Part shown: piece by piece, positions 25,099-32,352 of the stretch
Layout of the letters: each line of letters begins with the position of its first letter
Position numbering within the stretch: position 1 is the first letter of the stretch
DNA from: Schwartzia sp. (in: firmicutes)
GTDB taxonomy: Bacteria > Bacillota > Negativicutes > Selenomonadales > Selenomonadaceae
Reading direction: 5' to 3'
Assembly (NCBI GenBank): GCA_017458745.1
Contig: JAFTAB010000151.1
Coordinates: 1-32,352, forward strand
DNA: 32,352 nt
Notes under the pieces: model-generated
The model's input: the letters and a program-made list of their open reading frames with translations, nothing else
Told to the model about the DNA's origin: nothing
The model's database searches: none
Position numbers and translations under genes: made by a program

Positions 25099-25112
25099 AT
25101 TGTATGAAAATT
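25098..25112 (-). promoter_or_regulatory. CodY-box-like site upstream of codY
   Basis: On the minus strand AATTTTCATACAATT matches the CodY consensus AATTTTCWGAAAATT at 13 of 15 positions (differences at 9 and 11). It abuts the weak -35 of the codY promoter, where binding would block RNA polymerase. Autorepression by CodY is known in other Firmicutes; here it is inferred from the site. Confidence 0.55.
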
Positions 25113-25146
25113 TACTCGAATTTATCTTTCGCCCGTTGGCATCGAA

Positions 25147-25183
25147 TAAAAAAAGCACCGTTAAAATCCGGTGCTTAAAAAAA
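25147..25183 (-). terminator. Terminator after hslU
   Basis: An 8-bp stem, AAGCACCG with CGGTGCTT (25153-25160 / 25169-25176), around an 8-base loop. T runs flank it in both directions, so it can act on either strand. It ends the dprA-hslU operon about 25 bases after the hslU stop. Confidence 0.9.
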
Positions 25184-25205
25184 TCCGTATGAAAAATTAT
25201 TCCAA

Positions 25206-26657
25206 TCACAAAATGAAATGAGAGAGGTCACGGTTGATTGTTATCTCGGACAGCTTTTCATCTACATATGACGCATCAATGACAACATCCTTGTTCTCCA
25301 TGTCGGGGGCATCAAACGAGACTTCCTCCAAAAGCTTTTCAAGGAGCGTGTGAAGTCTCCTCGCTCCGATGTTCTCTGTTTGAGCATTGACATCAAATGC
25401 CATCTGCGCCAAACGCTCTATCGCGTCATCTTTGAACGAAAGCGTCAATCCCTCCGTCGCGAGCAACGCCTCATATTGCTTTATGAGCGCGTTCTTCGGC
25501 TCAGTGAGTATGCGCTGGAAATCTTCTTTCTTCAGCGCAGTCAGCTCCACTCGGATTGGGAAGCGTCCCTGCAGCTCGGGTATCAGGTCTGACGGCTTCG
25601 CGACGTGAAAAGCCCCCGCCGCGATAAAAAGCACATGGTCGGTCTTGAGCGGCCCATACTTTGTCATCACAGTCGAGCCCTCGACTATAGGCAAAATATC
25701 ACGCTGCACGCCCTCGCGTGATACATCCGGGCCTGATCCTCCATTACCTTTCGCCGCCACCTTGTCTATCTCATCCAAAAAGACAATGCCGCTTCTCTCG
25801 GCAACCTGTATCGCCTCGGACGCGACCTCATCCATATCGACCAGCTTCAGTGACTCCTCCTGGGTGAAAATCTTTCGCGCCTCTTTGACAGTGACTTTGC
25901 GTTTACGATGTTTTTTTGGCACAAGCGAACCAATCATATCCTGTATGTTGTCGCTCATGCTCTCCAGTCCCGAGCCGGCGAACATGCCAACCATCGGGTG
26001 ACCGTTATCCTCCACGTCAATCTCTATCAGCTCGTTCTCCAGCTCACCGGCATCAAGCCGCTTCTTGCACCATTCACGCCCCGCCTTGTACTTAGGCTCT
26101 CCGTCCTCGCTCTTTTCTTCCTCTGTATCGTCAGCCGTGCCAAAAAGGCGCCCGAGGGGGCTCGACGATTTCTTTGGCTCCGGAACAAAAACATCGAGTA
26201 TGCGCTCCTCGGCAAGCCCTTCAGCCTTTTCCTTGACCTCGGAAAGTCTTTGCTGCTTTACCATTCGCACGGCAGTCTCCGCAAGGTCGCGAACAATGGA
26301 GTCAACATCGCGCCCGACGTAGCCAACCTCTGTGAATTTAGTGGCCTCCACCTTTACGAAAGGAGCCTTCACGAGGCGGGCAAGTCTTCTTGCGATCTCA
26401 GTCTTGCCGACACCGGTCGAGCCAATCATCAAAATATTTTTGGGAATGACCTCATCTCGCATGGACTCATCGAGCTGACGGCTGCGCCAGCGATTGCGCA
26501 GCGCGATTGCCACAGCCCTTTTCGCCTTTTCCTGACCCACAATATATTTATCCAGCTCCGCCACTATCTCTCGCGGCGTATTTTCCTTGCCAATCTCATC
26601 AATCGCCGGCCTGTGCCCCTCATTTTTATTTTTTTCAATGTTTTCCATTTCGTTCAA
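25206..26657 (-). CDS. hslU: HslU (ClpY), AAA+ unfoldase of the HslUV protease
   Basis: Hexameric ATPase that unfolds proteins and feeds them to HslV. From a TTG at 26657 (483 residues) it shows [22 protein letters not shown], Walker A GSTGVGKT at about 79-86, the pore loop GYVGRD, and an intermediate domain of moderate length. Walker B is [12 protein letters not shown], the sensor region carries the arginine finger IGARRLH, and the C-terminal tail DLSHFIL inserts into HslV. GGGAGG lies 7 bases before the TTG. The next ATG (26648) is 16 bases away, so TTG is preferred. The roughly 25-residue N-terminal polar extension before TPREIV is longer than usual. Confidence 0.97.
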   Translation of the reverse strand: MNEMENIEKNKNEGHRPAIDEIGKENTPREIVAELDKYIVGQEKAKRAVAIALRNRWRSRQLDESMRDEVIPKNILMIGSTGVGKTEIARRLARLVKAPFVKVEATKFTEVGYVGRDVDSIVRDLAETAVRMVKQQRLSEVKEKAEGLAEERILDVFVPEPKKSSSPLGRLFGTADDTEEEKSEDGEPKYKAGREWCKKRLDAGELENELIEIDVEDNGHPMVGMFAGSGLESMSDNIQDMIGSLVPKKHRKRKVTVKEARKIFTQEESLKLVDMDEVASEAIQVAERSGIVFLDEIDKVAAKGNGGSGPDVSREGVQRDILPIVEGSTVMTKYGPLKTDHVLFIAAGAFHVAKPSDLIPELQGRFPIRVELTALKKEDFQRILTEPKNALIKQYEALLATEGLTLSFKDDAIERLAQMAFDVNAQTENIGARRLHTLLEKLLEEVSFDAPDMENKDVVIDASYVDEKLSEITINRDLSHFIL

Positions 26658-26745
26658 ATCAGTACCTCCCAATTAACCAATTCATGCTAATCTCAGTTCG
26701 GTCAAAATTTATTTAAAATTTTGGTCGAAGATTAATATCAGTCCA

Positions 26746-27297
26746 CTAGTCAAGTTCCTCGGCCACAATATTGTGATTAGTGTAAACGCATATATCGGCC
26801 GCAATATTGAGTGCCTCTCTTGCGAGAGAGAGCGCATCCATGTCGGTGGCATGTCTTACCATGGCGCGGGCAGCCGCAAGCGCATAAAACCCTCCCGAAC
26901 CTATAGCGGCCACGTCGCCGTCCGGCTCAATGACCTCACCGTTGCCCGATATGAGCAGGATTTTTTCACTGTCCGCAACCAAAAGCAGTGCCTCCAGTTT
27001 CCTCAATACCTTGTCAGTTCGCCACTCCTTTGCAAGCTCAACCGCGGAACGCAGGAGGCTGCCGTTGTACTCCTCCAGCTTCGCCTCGAATTTCTCAAAC
27101 AATGTGAACGCGTCTGCGACGGATCCGGCGAACCCGGCGAGCACGCTGTCATGGTAAAGTCTGCGTACCTTGCGTGCATTCGCTTTCATTATCGTGTGCT
27201 CGCCGAATGTAACTTGACCGTCGCCCGCTATCGCCGTTTTACCCTTATGGCGAATAGCGACTATTGTCGTCGCATGGAATGTAATAGGATTTTCCAT
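26746..27297 (-). CDS. hslV: HslV (ClpQ), peptidase of the HslUV protease
   Basis: Proteasome-like threonine peptidase forming a double hexamer with HslU. The 183-residue product from the ATG at 27297 has [21 protein letters not shown]. By analogy with E. coli TTIVSVR, the catalytic threonine would be Thr10, so removal of nine residues would be needed. Bacillus ClpQ has a comparable N-terminal extension and has been reported to act as an N-terminal serine peptidase, so the mature end is uncertain. GQVTFGE and the C-terminal [22 protein letters not shown] are typical. The site AGGTGA precedes a double ATG; the second is better spaced. Confidence 0.96.
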   Translation of the reverse strand: MENPITFHATTIVAIRHKGKTAIAGDGQVTFGEHTIMKANARKVRRLYHDSVLAGFAGSVADAFTLFEKFEAKLEEYNGSLLRSAVELAKEWRTDKVLRKLEALLLVADSEKILLISGNGEVIEPDGDVAAIGSGGFYALAAARAMVRHATDMDALSLAREALNIAADICVYTNHNIVAEELD

Positions 27298-27306
27298 CAT
27301 ATCACC

Positions 27307-28626
27307 TCATATGATTTTTCTGAAATTTGAAATGGAATCAATCGCCCGCTTGGCAAGCGCTTCCTTTTTCAATTTTTTATTTTTTACTCGTTCATTAAGC
27401 GGCGGCATAAGCCCAAAATTCACATTCATCGGCTGAAAATCAGTCGGATTGGCAGAGGTTATATAATGGCAGAGCGAACCGTGAGCTGTCTCACTTGGGA
27501 ACTCCAAAGGCTCATCGCCTTTCGCCAGCCTTGCCGCATTTATTCCGGCCACCAGCCCAGACGCAGCCGACTCCACATATCCCTCAACGCCTGTGATTTG
27601 ACCTGCAAATAAAATATCAGGCTCAAATCGGAGCTGCATCGTCGGAAGCAACACCATCGGCGAATTGATGAAGGTGTTCCTATGCATGACGCCATATCTG
27701 ACAAACTCAGCCGCTTCAAGCCCGGGAATCATCCGAAACACGCGTCTTTGCTCCGGCCACGTCAGATGAGTCTGAAATCCGACGATGTTATAAAGTGTTC
27801 CCGCGCTGTTATCCTGACGGAGCTGAATCACGGCATACGGTCGCTCCCCGGTATTCGGTTTCTCCAGCCCGACCGGCTTCAGCGGCCCAAACAGTAGAGT
27901 GTCTACTCCCCGCTTCGCCATGACTTCGACCGGCATACAGCCCTCAAAGAATTTCTCTTTTTCAAACTCATTTACCTTTGCCATCTCGGCCGTCGTGAGC
28001 TCATGCCAAAAAGATTCATACTCTTCCTTCGTCATGGGGCAATTTATGTACGATGCCTCGCCCTTGCCATACCGCGATGCTTTGTATGCCTTGCTCATGT
28101 CAATCGAATCATATGACACAATCGGCGCTACAGCATCGTAAAAGTAAAGGCTGTCAAATCCAAATCCGCCGACATGCTTTGATATATCCTCCGCCAAGCT
28201 GCCGGATGTCAAAGGGCCTGAAGCAACCACCGTCACGGCATCGTCCTCGACAGGAATTTTTGATATTTCCTCACGCATGACGGTTATATTTTTATGCGAT
28301 GACACCCGCTCAGTCACCGCGCCGCTGAATTTTTCCCTGTCCACGGCAAGCGCGCCGCCTGCCGGAACCTCGGAGCAGTCGGCTGCCGCCATAATCACAG
28401 AATTCAGGAGCCGCATTTCCTCCTTCAGGATTCCCACTGCATTGTCAAGGCTCCTCGCTCTCAGCGAATTGCTGCAAACCAGCTCGGCAAATCCGCCCGT
28501 CTTGTGCGCCGGCGTCATAGCCATTGGCCTCATCTCATAAAGCACGACCTCAATGCCGCGCTCGGCTGCCTGCCACGCCGCCTCAGATCCGGCAAGCCCC
28601 GCCCCGACGATGATAACTTTTTTCAA
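27307..28626 (-). CDS. trmFO: TrmFO, folate- and FAD-dependent tRNA (uracil-54) methyltransferase
   Basis: Makes ribothymidine at tRNA position 54 using methylene-tetrahydrofolate and reduced FAD. The 439 residues start [23 protein letters not shown] (FAD-binding dinucleotide motif). They continue with [27 protein letters not shown] and a C-terminal part with [26 protein letters not shown]. The start is TTG at 28626 with AAGGA about 10 bases upstream; upstream in-frame codons overlap topA and do not match the family. In Bacillus xerC/codV follows it; here hslV follows after 9 bases. Confidence 0.96.
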   Translation of the reverse strand: MKKVIIVGAGLAGSEAAWQAAERGIEVVLYEMRPMAMTPAHKTGGFAELVCSNSLRARSLDNAVGILKEEMRLLNSVIMAAADCSEVPAGGALAVDREKFSGAVTERVSSHKNITVMREEISKIPVEDDAVTVVASGPLTSGSLAEDISKHVGGFGFDSLYFYDAVAPIVSYDSIDMSKAYKASRYGKGEASYINCPMTKEEYESFWHELTTAEMAKVNEFEKEKFFEGCMPVEVMAKRGVDTLLFGPLKPVGLEKPNTGERPYAVIQLRQDNSAGTLYNIVGFQTHLTWPEQRRVFRMIPGLEAAEFVRYGVMHRNTFINSPMVLLPTMQLRFEPDILFAGQITGVEGYVESAASGLVAGINAARLAKGDEPLEFPSETAHGSLCHYITSANPTDFQPMNVNFGLMPPLNERVKNKKLKKEALAKRAIDSISNFRKII

Positions 28627-28639
28627 TTTTTCCAATTCC

Positions 28640-30970
28640 TTAAACCTTTTTCTTTGATTTACTTGCGGCTTTTGCCGCTTTAACATCAGGAACGCTTTTA
28701 TCGGCCGCGGCTTTCTTTTCTTTGTCGGCTTTTGCCTTCTCGGCCTTTTCCTTTATGCGAGCCAGTTCCTTATTAATCGGGTGATTCACGCGGGTCTCGC
28801 ACTTATCATTCGTGCAGTAGAGCAATGCCCTTCCGTTTTTGAAATGATGCTTCATCATGAGACTCCCGCATTTATCGCACGGCTTTTCCTGCGGCGTGTC
28901 CCATGTGACGAAATCGCACTCCGGGTAGTTATTGCAGCCATAGAAAGTGAGCCCACGACGCGTGTGTCTCTCCACAATCGAGCCGCCGCACTGTGGGCAT
29001 TTTGCTCCGGTGTCCCTGAAAAACGGCTTGGTATTCCGACATTCCGGGAATCCCGGGCATGCGAGAAACTTTCCGTACCGCCCCTGCTTTATCACCATCA
29101 TGCGGCCGCAAAGCTCACATTTCACATCCGATACCTCAACAGGCATCTCGACATGGCCTATTGCCTCGTCTGCCGCCTCAAGAGTCTTCTCAAACGGCAT
29201 ATAAAACTCGCGCAGCAGCTCATTTTTATTCATTTTTCCATCGGCAATCTCATCAAGTTCATTTTCAAGATTGGCCGTGAAACCGACATCGACAATATCC
29301 TTGAAATATTTCTCAAGCATTTCGACTACGACAAAGCCAAGCTCCGTGGGACGAAATTGCTTCTCGACCCGCTTCACATATCCCCTTGCGATTATAGTCT
29401 CTATTATAGGCGCGTATGTGCTCGGACGGCCAATCTCCTTTTCCTCCAGAGTCTTCACCAGCGACGCCTCATTGTACCTCGGAGGCGGCTCAGTGAAATG
29501 CTGCTCGGGAAGTATCGCCGAGATATCCAGCAAGTCTCCCTCGGAAAGCGCGGGAAGCACCACGTCTTTTTCCTTTTTGCTCTCAATCCCGGCATAGACC
29601 GCAGTGAATCCGGCAAATTTCATTTCCGAGCCTGACGCACGCAGCTGATATTTTTTGCCTGCCTCAATACTTACAGAAACCGTATCATACACCGCCGGCG
29701 TCATCTGCGAGGCAACGAAGCGCTGCCAGATGAGAGTATAAAGCTTCATCTGCTCTGGCGACAAAAACTCTTTCACGGAGTCAGGCGTCCTCTTGACATC
29801 GGTCGGTCGTATTGCCTCATGCGCGTCCTGCGCGTTCTTTCCCGCCGCATAAACATTAGGCTTTGACGGCACATACGATGAACCAAATTTATCTTTCAAA
29901 AATGCTCTGGTTTCATCCAATGCCATCCCGGATATGCGGGTGGAATCGGTACGCATATATGTGATAAGGCCAACGGGCCCCTCTTTGCCGAGGCTTATGC
30001 CCTCGTACAAATTCTGCGCTATCGCCATAGTCCTGCGCGATGTAAACCCAAGCTTTCTCGCCGCGTCCTGCTGCATACTTGACGTATTGAAAGGCGGCGC
30101 GGGTTTCCTTTTTCGCTCGCTTCTCCTGATGCTCGCCACCTTCAGAGTCTGCCTTTCAATATCCTTAGCGATTGCATTTGCATCTTTCTCGTTGCCGATG
30201 GAAGGCTTTTTGCCATTTACGGTGCTAAGCTCGGCAGCAAATAGCTTTGAGCGTTTCTTTCGCAGCTTCAAACCTATTGTCCAGTATTCCTCGGAGACAA
30301 AGCCCTCTATCTCCTTCTCGCGGTCACAAATCAGCTTCACTGTCACGGACTGCACACGCCCGGCCGAAAGCCCCTTCCGTATTTTTCGCCAAAGGAGAGG
30401 GGACAGCTTATATCCTACTATGCGGTCGAGCATCCGTCTGGCCTGCTGGGCATCCACCCTGTCAATATTTATTGGCTGCGGAGACTTCACGGCTTCCTCG
30501 ATGGCCGGCTTCGTGATTTCATTGAAAATAATGCGACATTCTTTTTTATCATCAATATCCAGTATATGCGCGAGATGCCATGCTATCGCCTCGCCCTCAC
30601 GGTCGGGGTCGGATGCGAGATAAATCTTTGCCGCGTTTTTTGCCTCTTTTTTCAGTTCCTTTATTAGAGGCCCCTTGCCTCGAATATTTATATATTTCGG
30701 CTCAAAATCATGCTCCACGTCTATGCCGAACTGGCTCTTGGGGAGATCCCTGAGATGCCCCATGGACGCGCGAACCACATAGTTGCGGCCAAGATATTTC
30801 TCTATTGTTTTAGCCTTCGCGGGTGACTCGACAACGACCAGCGTCCTTTTATCATTTTTCTTTGTCCTGCTCTTTGCATCCGGCTTAGGCTTTGCCGCTT
30901 TAGCGGATGCCCGTTTTTTTGTCACCGCCGCCTTCGATGATGCAGTCTTATCTTTCAGCGCAGTAGCCAA
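28640..30970 (-). CDS. topA: TopA, DNA topoisomerase I
   Basis: Relaxes negative supercoils by single-strand passage. The 776 residues from a TTG at 30970 (GGGAG 8 bases upstream) begin with a Lys/Ala-rich extension of about 42 residues. The Toprim domain follows with [18 protein letters not shown] and [14 protein letters not shown]. The catalytic tyrosine is Y338 in [13 protein letters not shown]. Three C4 zinc fingers come next (CELCGRMM...CPGFPEC, CPQCGG...CNNYPEC, CDKCGS...CTNDKC). A final tail of about 45 residues is again Lys/Ala-rich. The catalytic core is complete. It lies 26 bases after dprA in the same operon. Confidence 0.97.
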   Translation of the reverse strand: MATALKDKTASSKAAVTKKRASAKAAKPKPDAKSRTKKNDKRTLVVVESPAKAKTIEKYLGRNYVVRASMGHLRDLPKSQFGIDVEHDFEPKYINIRGKGPLIKELKKEAKNAAKIYLASDPDREGEAIAWHLAHILDIDDKKECRIIFNEITKPAIEEAVKSPQPINIDRVDAQQARRMLDRIVGYKLSPLLWRKIRKGLSAGRVQSVTVKLICDREKEIEGFVSEEYWTIGLKLRKKRSKLFAAELSTVNGKKPSIGNEKDANAIAKDIERQTLKVASIRRSERKRKPAPPFNTSSMQQDAARKLGFTSRRTMAIAQNLYEGISLGKEGPVGLITYMRTDSTRISGMALDETRAFLKDKFGSSYVPSKPNVYAAGKNAQDAHEAIRPTDVKRTPDSVKEFLSPEQMKLYTLIWQRFVASQMTPAVYDTVSVSIEAGKKYQLRASGSEMKFAGFTAVYAGIESKKEKDVVLPALSEGDLLDISAILPEQHFTEPPPRYNEASLVKTLEEKEIGRPSTYAPIIETIIARGYVKRVEKQFRPTELGFVVVEMLEKYFKDIVDVGFTANLENELDEIADGKMNKNELLREFYMPFEKTLEAADEAIGHVEMPVEVSDVKCELCGRMMVIKQGRYGKFLACPGFPECRNTKPFFRDTGAKCPQCGGSIVERHTRRGLTFYGCNNYPECDFVTWDTPQEKPCDKCGSLMMKHHFKNGRALLYCTNDKCETRVNHPINKELARIKEKAEKAKADKEKKAAADKSVPDVKAAKAASKSKKKV

Positions 30971-30996
30971 TAAATCATCTCCCAATCAAAAAATAT

Positions 30997-32109
30997 CTAT
31001 GCGCGGACATACGCATGATTCTCATCCTCCACGACAACGCCTTTGAGCTGCATCTGAAGCAGGATAAATGCAACATTTGACGCGGCCCCATTGCCGTGAA
31101 GGCCATAAATAATCTCATCCACCGTCTGCGCCTCGTCATACGAAAGCACGTCATAAACGGCACGTTCCTCATCGGAAAGCAACAGCTCCCCCTGCCCATC
31201 GTCAATCTTTTTTCTTTTGCTACTTGCTTTATCCGCGCTGCCGATTCCAATCCCGTATTCATCCAGAACATCACTCGCGCTCTCTATCAGCTTCGCGCCC
31301 TGCTTTATCAGATGATTGCAGCCCGCGCTCGTCGGCGAATAAATGCTCCCCGGCACCGCGAAAACATCACGGCCGTTGGAAAGGGCCAGCTCCGCGGTAA
31401 TCAGAGAGCCGCTGTGACGAGCCGCCTCAACGACCACGACACCCACAGACAGGCCGCTGATGATACGATTTCTGGCCGGGAAAAACTGAGCCAGCGGCTG
31501 CGTCCCCGGCGGGTACTCCGAAATCACCGCTCCATTTTCCGCAATCTCATCTATCAAAGCTTTATTATCGGGTGGATACGCCACATCAACGCCGCATCCC
31601 AGAACAGCCACCGTGCGCCCCGAGCGCATCGCCCCGACATGCGACGCGGTATCAATGCCGCGAGCCGCGCCGCTTACCACGGTCAAATTCGATGCCGCGA
31701 CAGTCTCGGCTATGTCGCCTGCGGCCCGCTTGCCGTAGTTGCTCGCCTTGCGCGAGCCGACCATCGCGATACGCGAGATATTCGGCCAAATGGAGCCACG
31801 AAAAAAAATAGTCAACGGTGGATTATAAATCTCCTTCAGAATTGGCGGATAATCATCATCGTCAATCGTCATGACCGAAATTTTATTTTTTTCACAAGCC
31901 TCGCCTATCTCATCGGGCAATGACGGCTTGCCATTTTTAATCGCCAAAAGCGATTTCCTGATTTTATTATCATCGCCAAAAGAAAAATCAGAGAGATTAT
32001 CCCAAAGATTTCTAGCGCTCCCCGCCCTCTCGACCAGCCCGCGAAGTATCCGTGGGCTTACGCCCTTGGCCTCCAGCATGGCAGATAAATAAAAAGCCTC
32101 TCCCTCCAC
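30997..32109 (-). CDS. dprA: DprA (Smf), DNA-processing protein A
   Basis: Binds incoming single-stranded DNA and loads RecA during transformation; also widespread in non-competent bacteria. The 370 residues have an N-terminal helical domain, then the Rossmann-like DprA fold: MVGSRKASNYGKRAAG, VVSGAARGIDTASHVGA, VLGCGVDVAYPPDN, FPARNRIISGLS, VVVEAARHSGSLITAELAL, and FAVPGSI. A C-terminal winged-helix segment is recognisable around YDEAQTVDEIIYGL. The start is GTG at 32109 with AGGAGG 5 bases upstream; an ATG nearby is out of frame. It is the first gene of the operon that runs to hslU. Confidence 0.96.
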   Translation of the reverse strand: MEGEAFYLSAMLEAKGVSPRILRGLVERAGSARNLWDNLSDFSFGDDNKIRKSLLAIKNGKPSLPDEIGEACEKNKISVMTIDDDDYPPILKEIYNPPLTIFFRGSIWPNISRIAMVGSRKASNYGKRAAGDIAETVAASNLTVVSGAARGIDTASHVGAMRSGRTVAVLGCGVDVAYPPDNKALIDEIAENGAVISEYPPGTQPLAQFFPARNRIISGLSVGVVVVEAARHSGSLITAELALSNGRDVFAVPGSIYSPTSAGCNHLIKQGAKLIESASDVLDEYGIGIGSADKASSKRKKIDDGQGELLLSDEERAVYDVLSYDEAQTVDEIIYGLHGNGAASNVAFILLQMQLKGVVVEDENHAYVRA

Positions 32110-32126
32110 ATTTACCTCCTGAATAT

Positions 32127-32139
32127 TTTATGTCATAAA
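32127..32139. promoter_or_regulatory. Short perfect palindrome in the dprA leader
   Basis: TTTATG-T-CATAAA lies just upstream of the dprA ribosome-binding site, downstream of the predicted start of transcription. It could be an operator for a dimeric regulator. It is short and AT-rich, so chance is a real alternative. Confidence 0.25.
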
Positions 32140-32168
32140 TAATATAATGAAGGAAAATATCATCAAAG

Positions 32169-32197
32169 ATTTTAAGGCGAAAAAATATATATGTCAA
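32169..32197 (-). promoter_or_regulatory. Sigma-A promoter of the dprA-topA-trmFO-hslVU operon
   Basis: On the minus strand a perfect -35 TTGACA (32192-32197) is followed after exactly 17 bases by TAAAAT (32169-32174). This is the best promoter match in the window. Transcription should start near 32162, about 53 bases before dprA. Confidence 0.8.
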
Positions 32198-32235
32198 ATG
32201 CAAAAATGAGGAAAACATATTACCGATGCATTAAA

Positions 32236-32274
32236 AATAAAGCCGCCTCGCTGTGAAAGCGAAGCGGCTTTATT
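32236..32274. terminator. Bidirectional terminator between the upstream gene and dprA
   Basis: A long stem, AATAAAGCCGC with GCGGCTTTATT plus inner TCGC/GCGA pairs (32236-32251 / 32259-32274), around a 7-base loop. The GC core is flanked by A/T runs, so it can work in both directions. On the minus strand it ends the partial gene at the right edge. Confidence 0.92.
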
Positions 32275-32289
32275 GTATTATATTCACTT

Positions 32290-32352
32290 TTAATTATTCG
32301 AAGTTACCTCGACTTCGACGCAGTCGAGCGAGCCTTGAACGGCCACGGAATA
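32290..32352 (-). CDS. C-terminal end of an unidentified gene, cut by the window edge
   Basis: The last 20 codons of an open frame, ending VQGSLDCVEVEVTSNN and TAA at 32290, followed 15 bases later by a strong terminator on the same strand. Placement before a terminator, with no promoter between, supports a real gene end. The visible residues do not identify a family. In Bacillus the gene before smf/dprA is sucD, but the tail gives no support for or against that. Confidence 0.6.
   Translation of the reverse strand, partial: YSVAVQGSLDCVEVEVTSNN

Noticed and set aside
26773-27330. 185-codon plus-strand frame covering all of hslV
   Set aside because: It mirrors hslV, which has clear catalytic motifs and a good ribosome-binding site; the antisense product is not recognisable.
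1-32352. tRNA/rRNA genes, CRISPR arrays, insertion sequences, prophage or toxin-antitoxin genes
   Set aside because: None seen on reading both strands; the window is a continuous run of conserved minus-strand genes.

Overview
This window is a piece of a Firmicutes chromosome in which essentially every gene reads on the minus strand. The order dprA-topA-trmFO-hslV-hslU-codY-flgB-flgC-fliE-fliF... matches the smf-to-fla/che region of Bacillus and its relatives. From recalled similarity of the flagellar proteins, I would guess a motile anaerobe of the Negativicutes (Selenomonadales-like) or Clostridia. That placement is recollection, not something the sequence proves.

Read in transcription order (high to low coordinates), the right end holds the last 20 codons of an unidentified gene and a strong hairpin terminator. 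A consensus sigma-A promoter then precedes a housekeeping operon: dprA (DNA uptake and recombination), topA (topoisomerase I), trmFO (tRNA m5U54 methylation), and hslV and hslU (ATP-dependent protease). The xerC/codV gene that sits between trmFO and hslV in Bacillus is absent. A terminator closes the operon at about 25.15 kb. codY follows as its own unit, with a CodY-box-like site over its promoter and its own terminator at about 24.0 kb.

From about 23.87 kb down to the left edge runs one long flagellar operon: flgB-flgC-fliE-fliF-fliG-fliH-fliI-fliJ-(lytic transglycosylase)-ylxF/motE-like-fliK-flgD-(TIGR02530 protein)-flbD-fliL-fliM-fliY-cheY-fliO-fliP-fliQ-fliR-flhB-flhA-flhF-flhG (cut by the window edge). 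The genes are tightly packed, often overlapping by 4-8 bases or sharing start and stop regions. Together they encode the proximal rod and MS ring, C ring/switch, export ATPase and export gate, hook cap, hook-length control, a chemotaxis response regulator with its phosphatase FliY, and the FlhF/FlhG pair that places flagella.

Points that stand out are: (1) a 114-nt nested inverted repeat that starts at the predicted transcription start of the flagellar operon, a candidate structured leader RNA; (2) the hook gene flgE is missing from its usual place, leaving an orphan ribosome-binding site and hairpins; (3) CodY carries an extra charged helical segment of about 50 residues between its effector and DNA-binding domains, and has substitutions at positions that bind branched-chain amino acids in Bacillus; (4) FlhG and FlhF have unusually long disordered linkers; (5) several genes have TTG starts with well-placed ribosome-binding sites. 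I see no tRNA, rRNA, CRISPR array, insertion sequence or phage gene.
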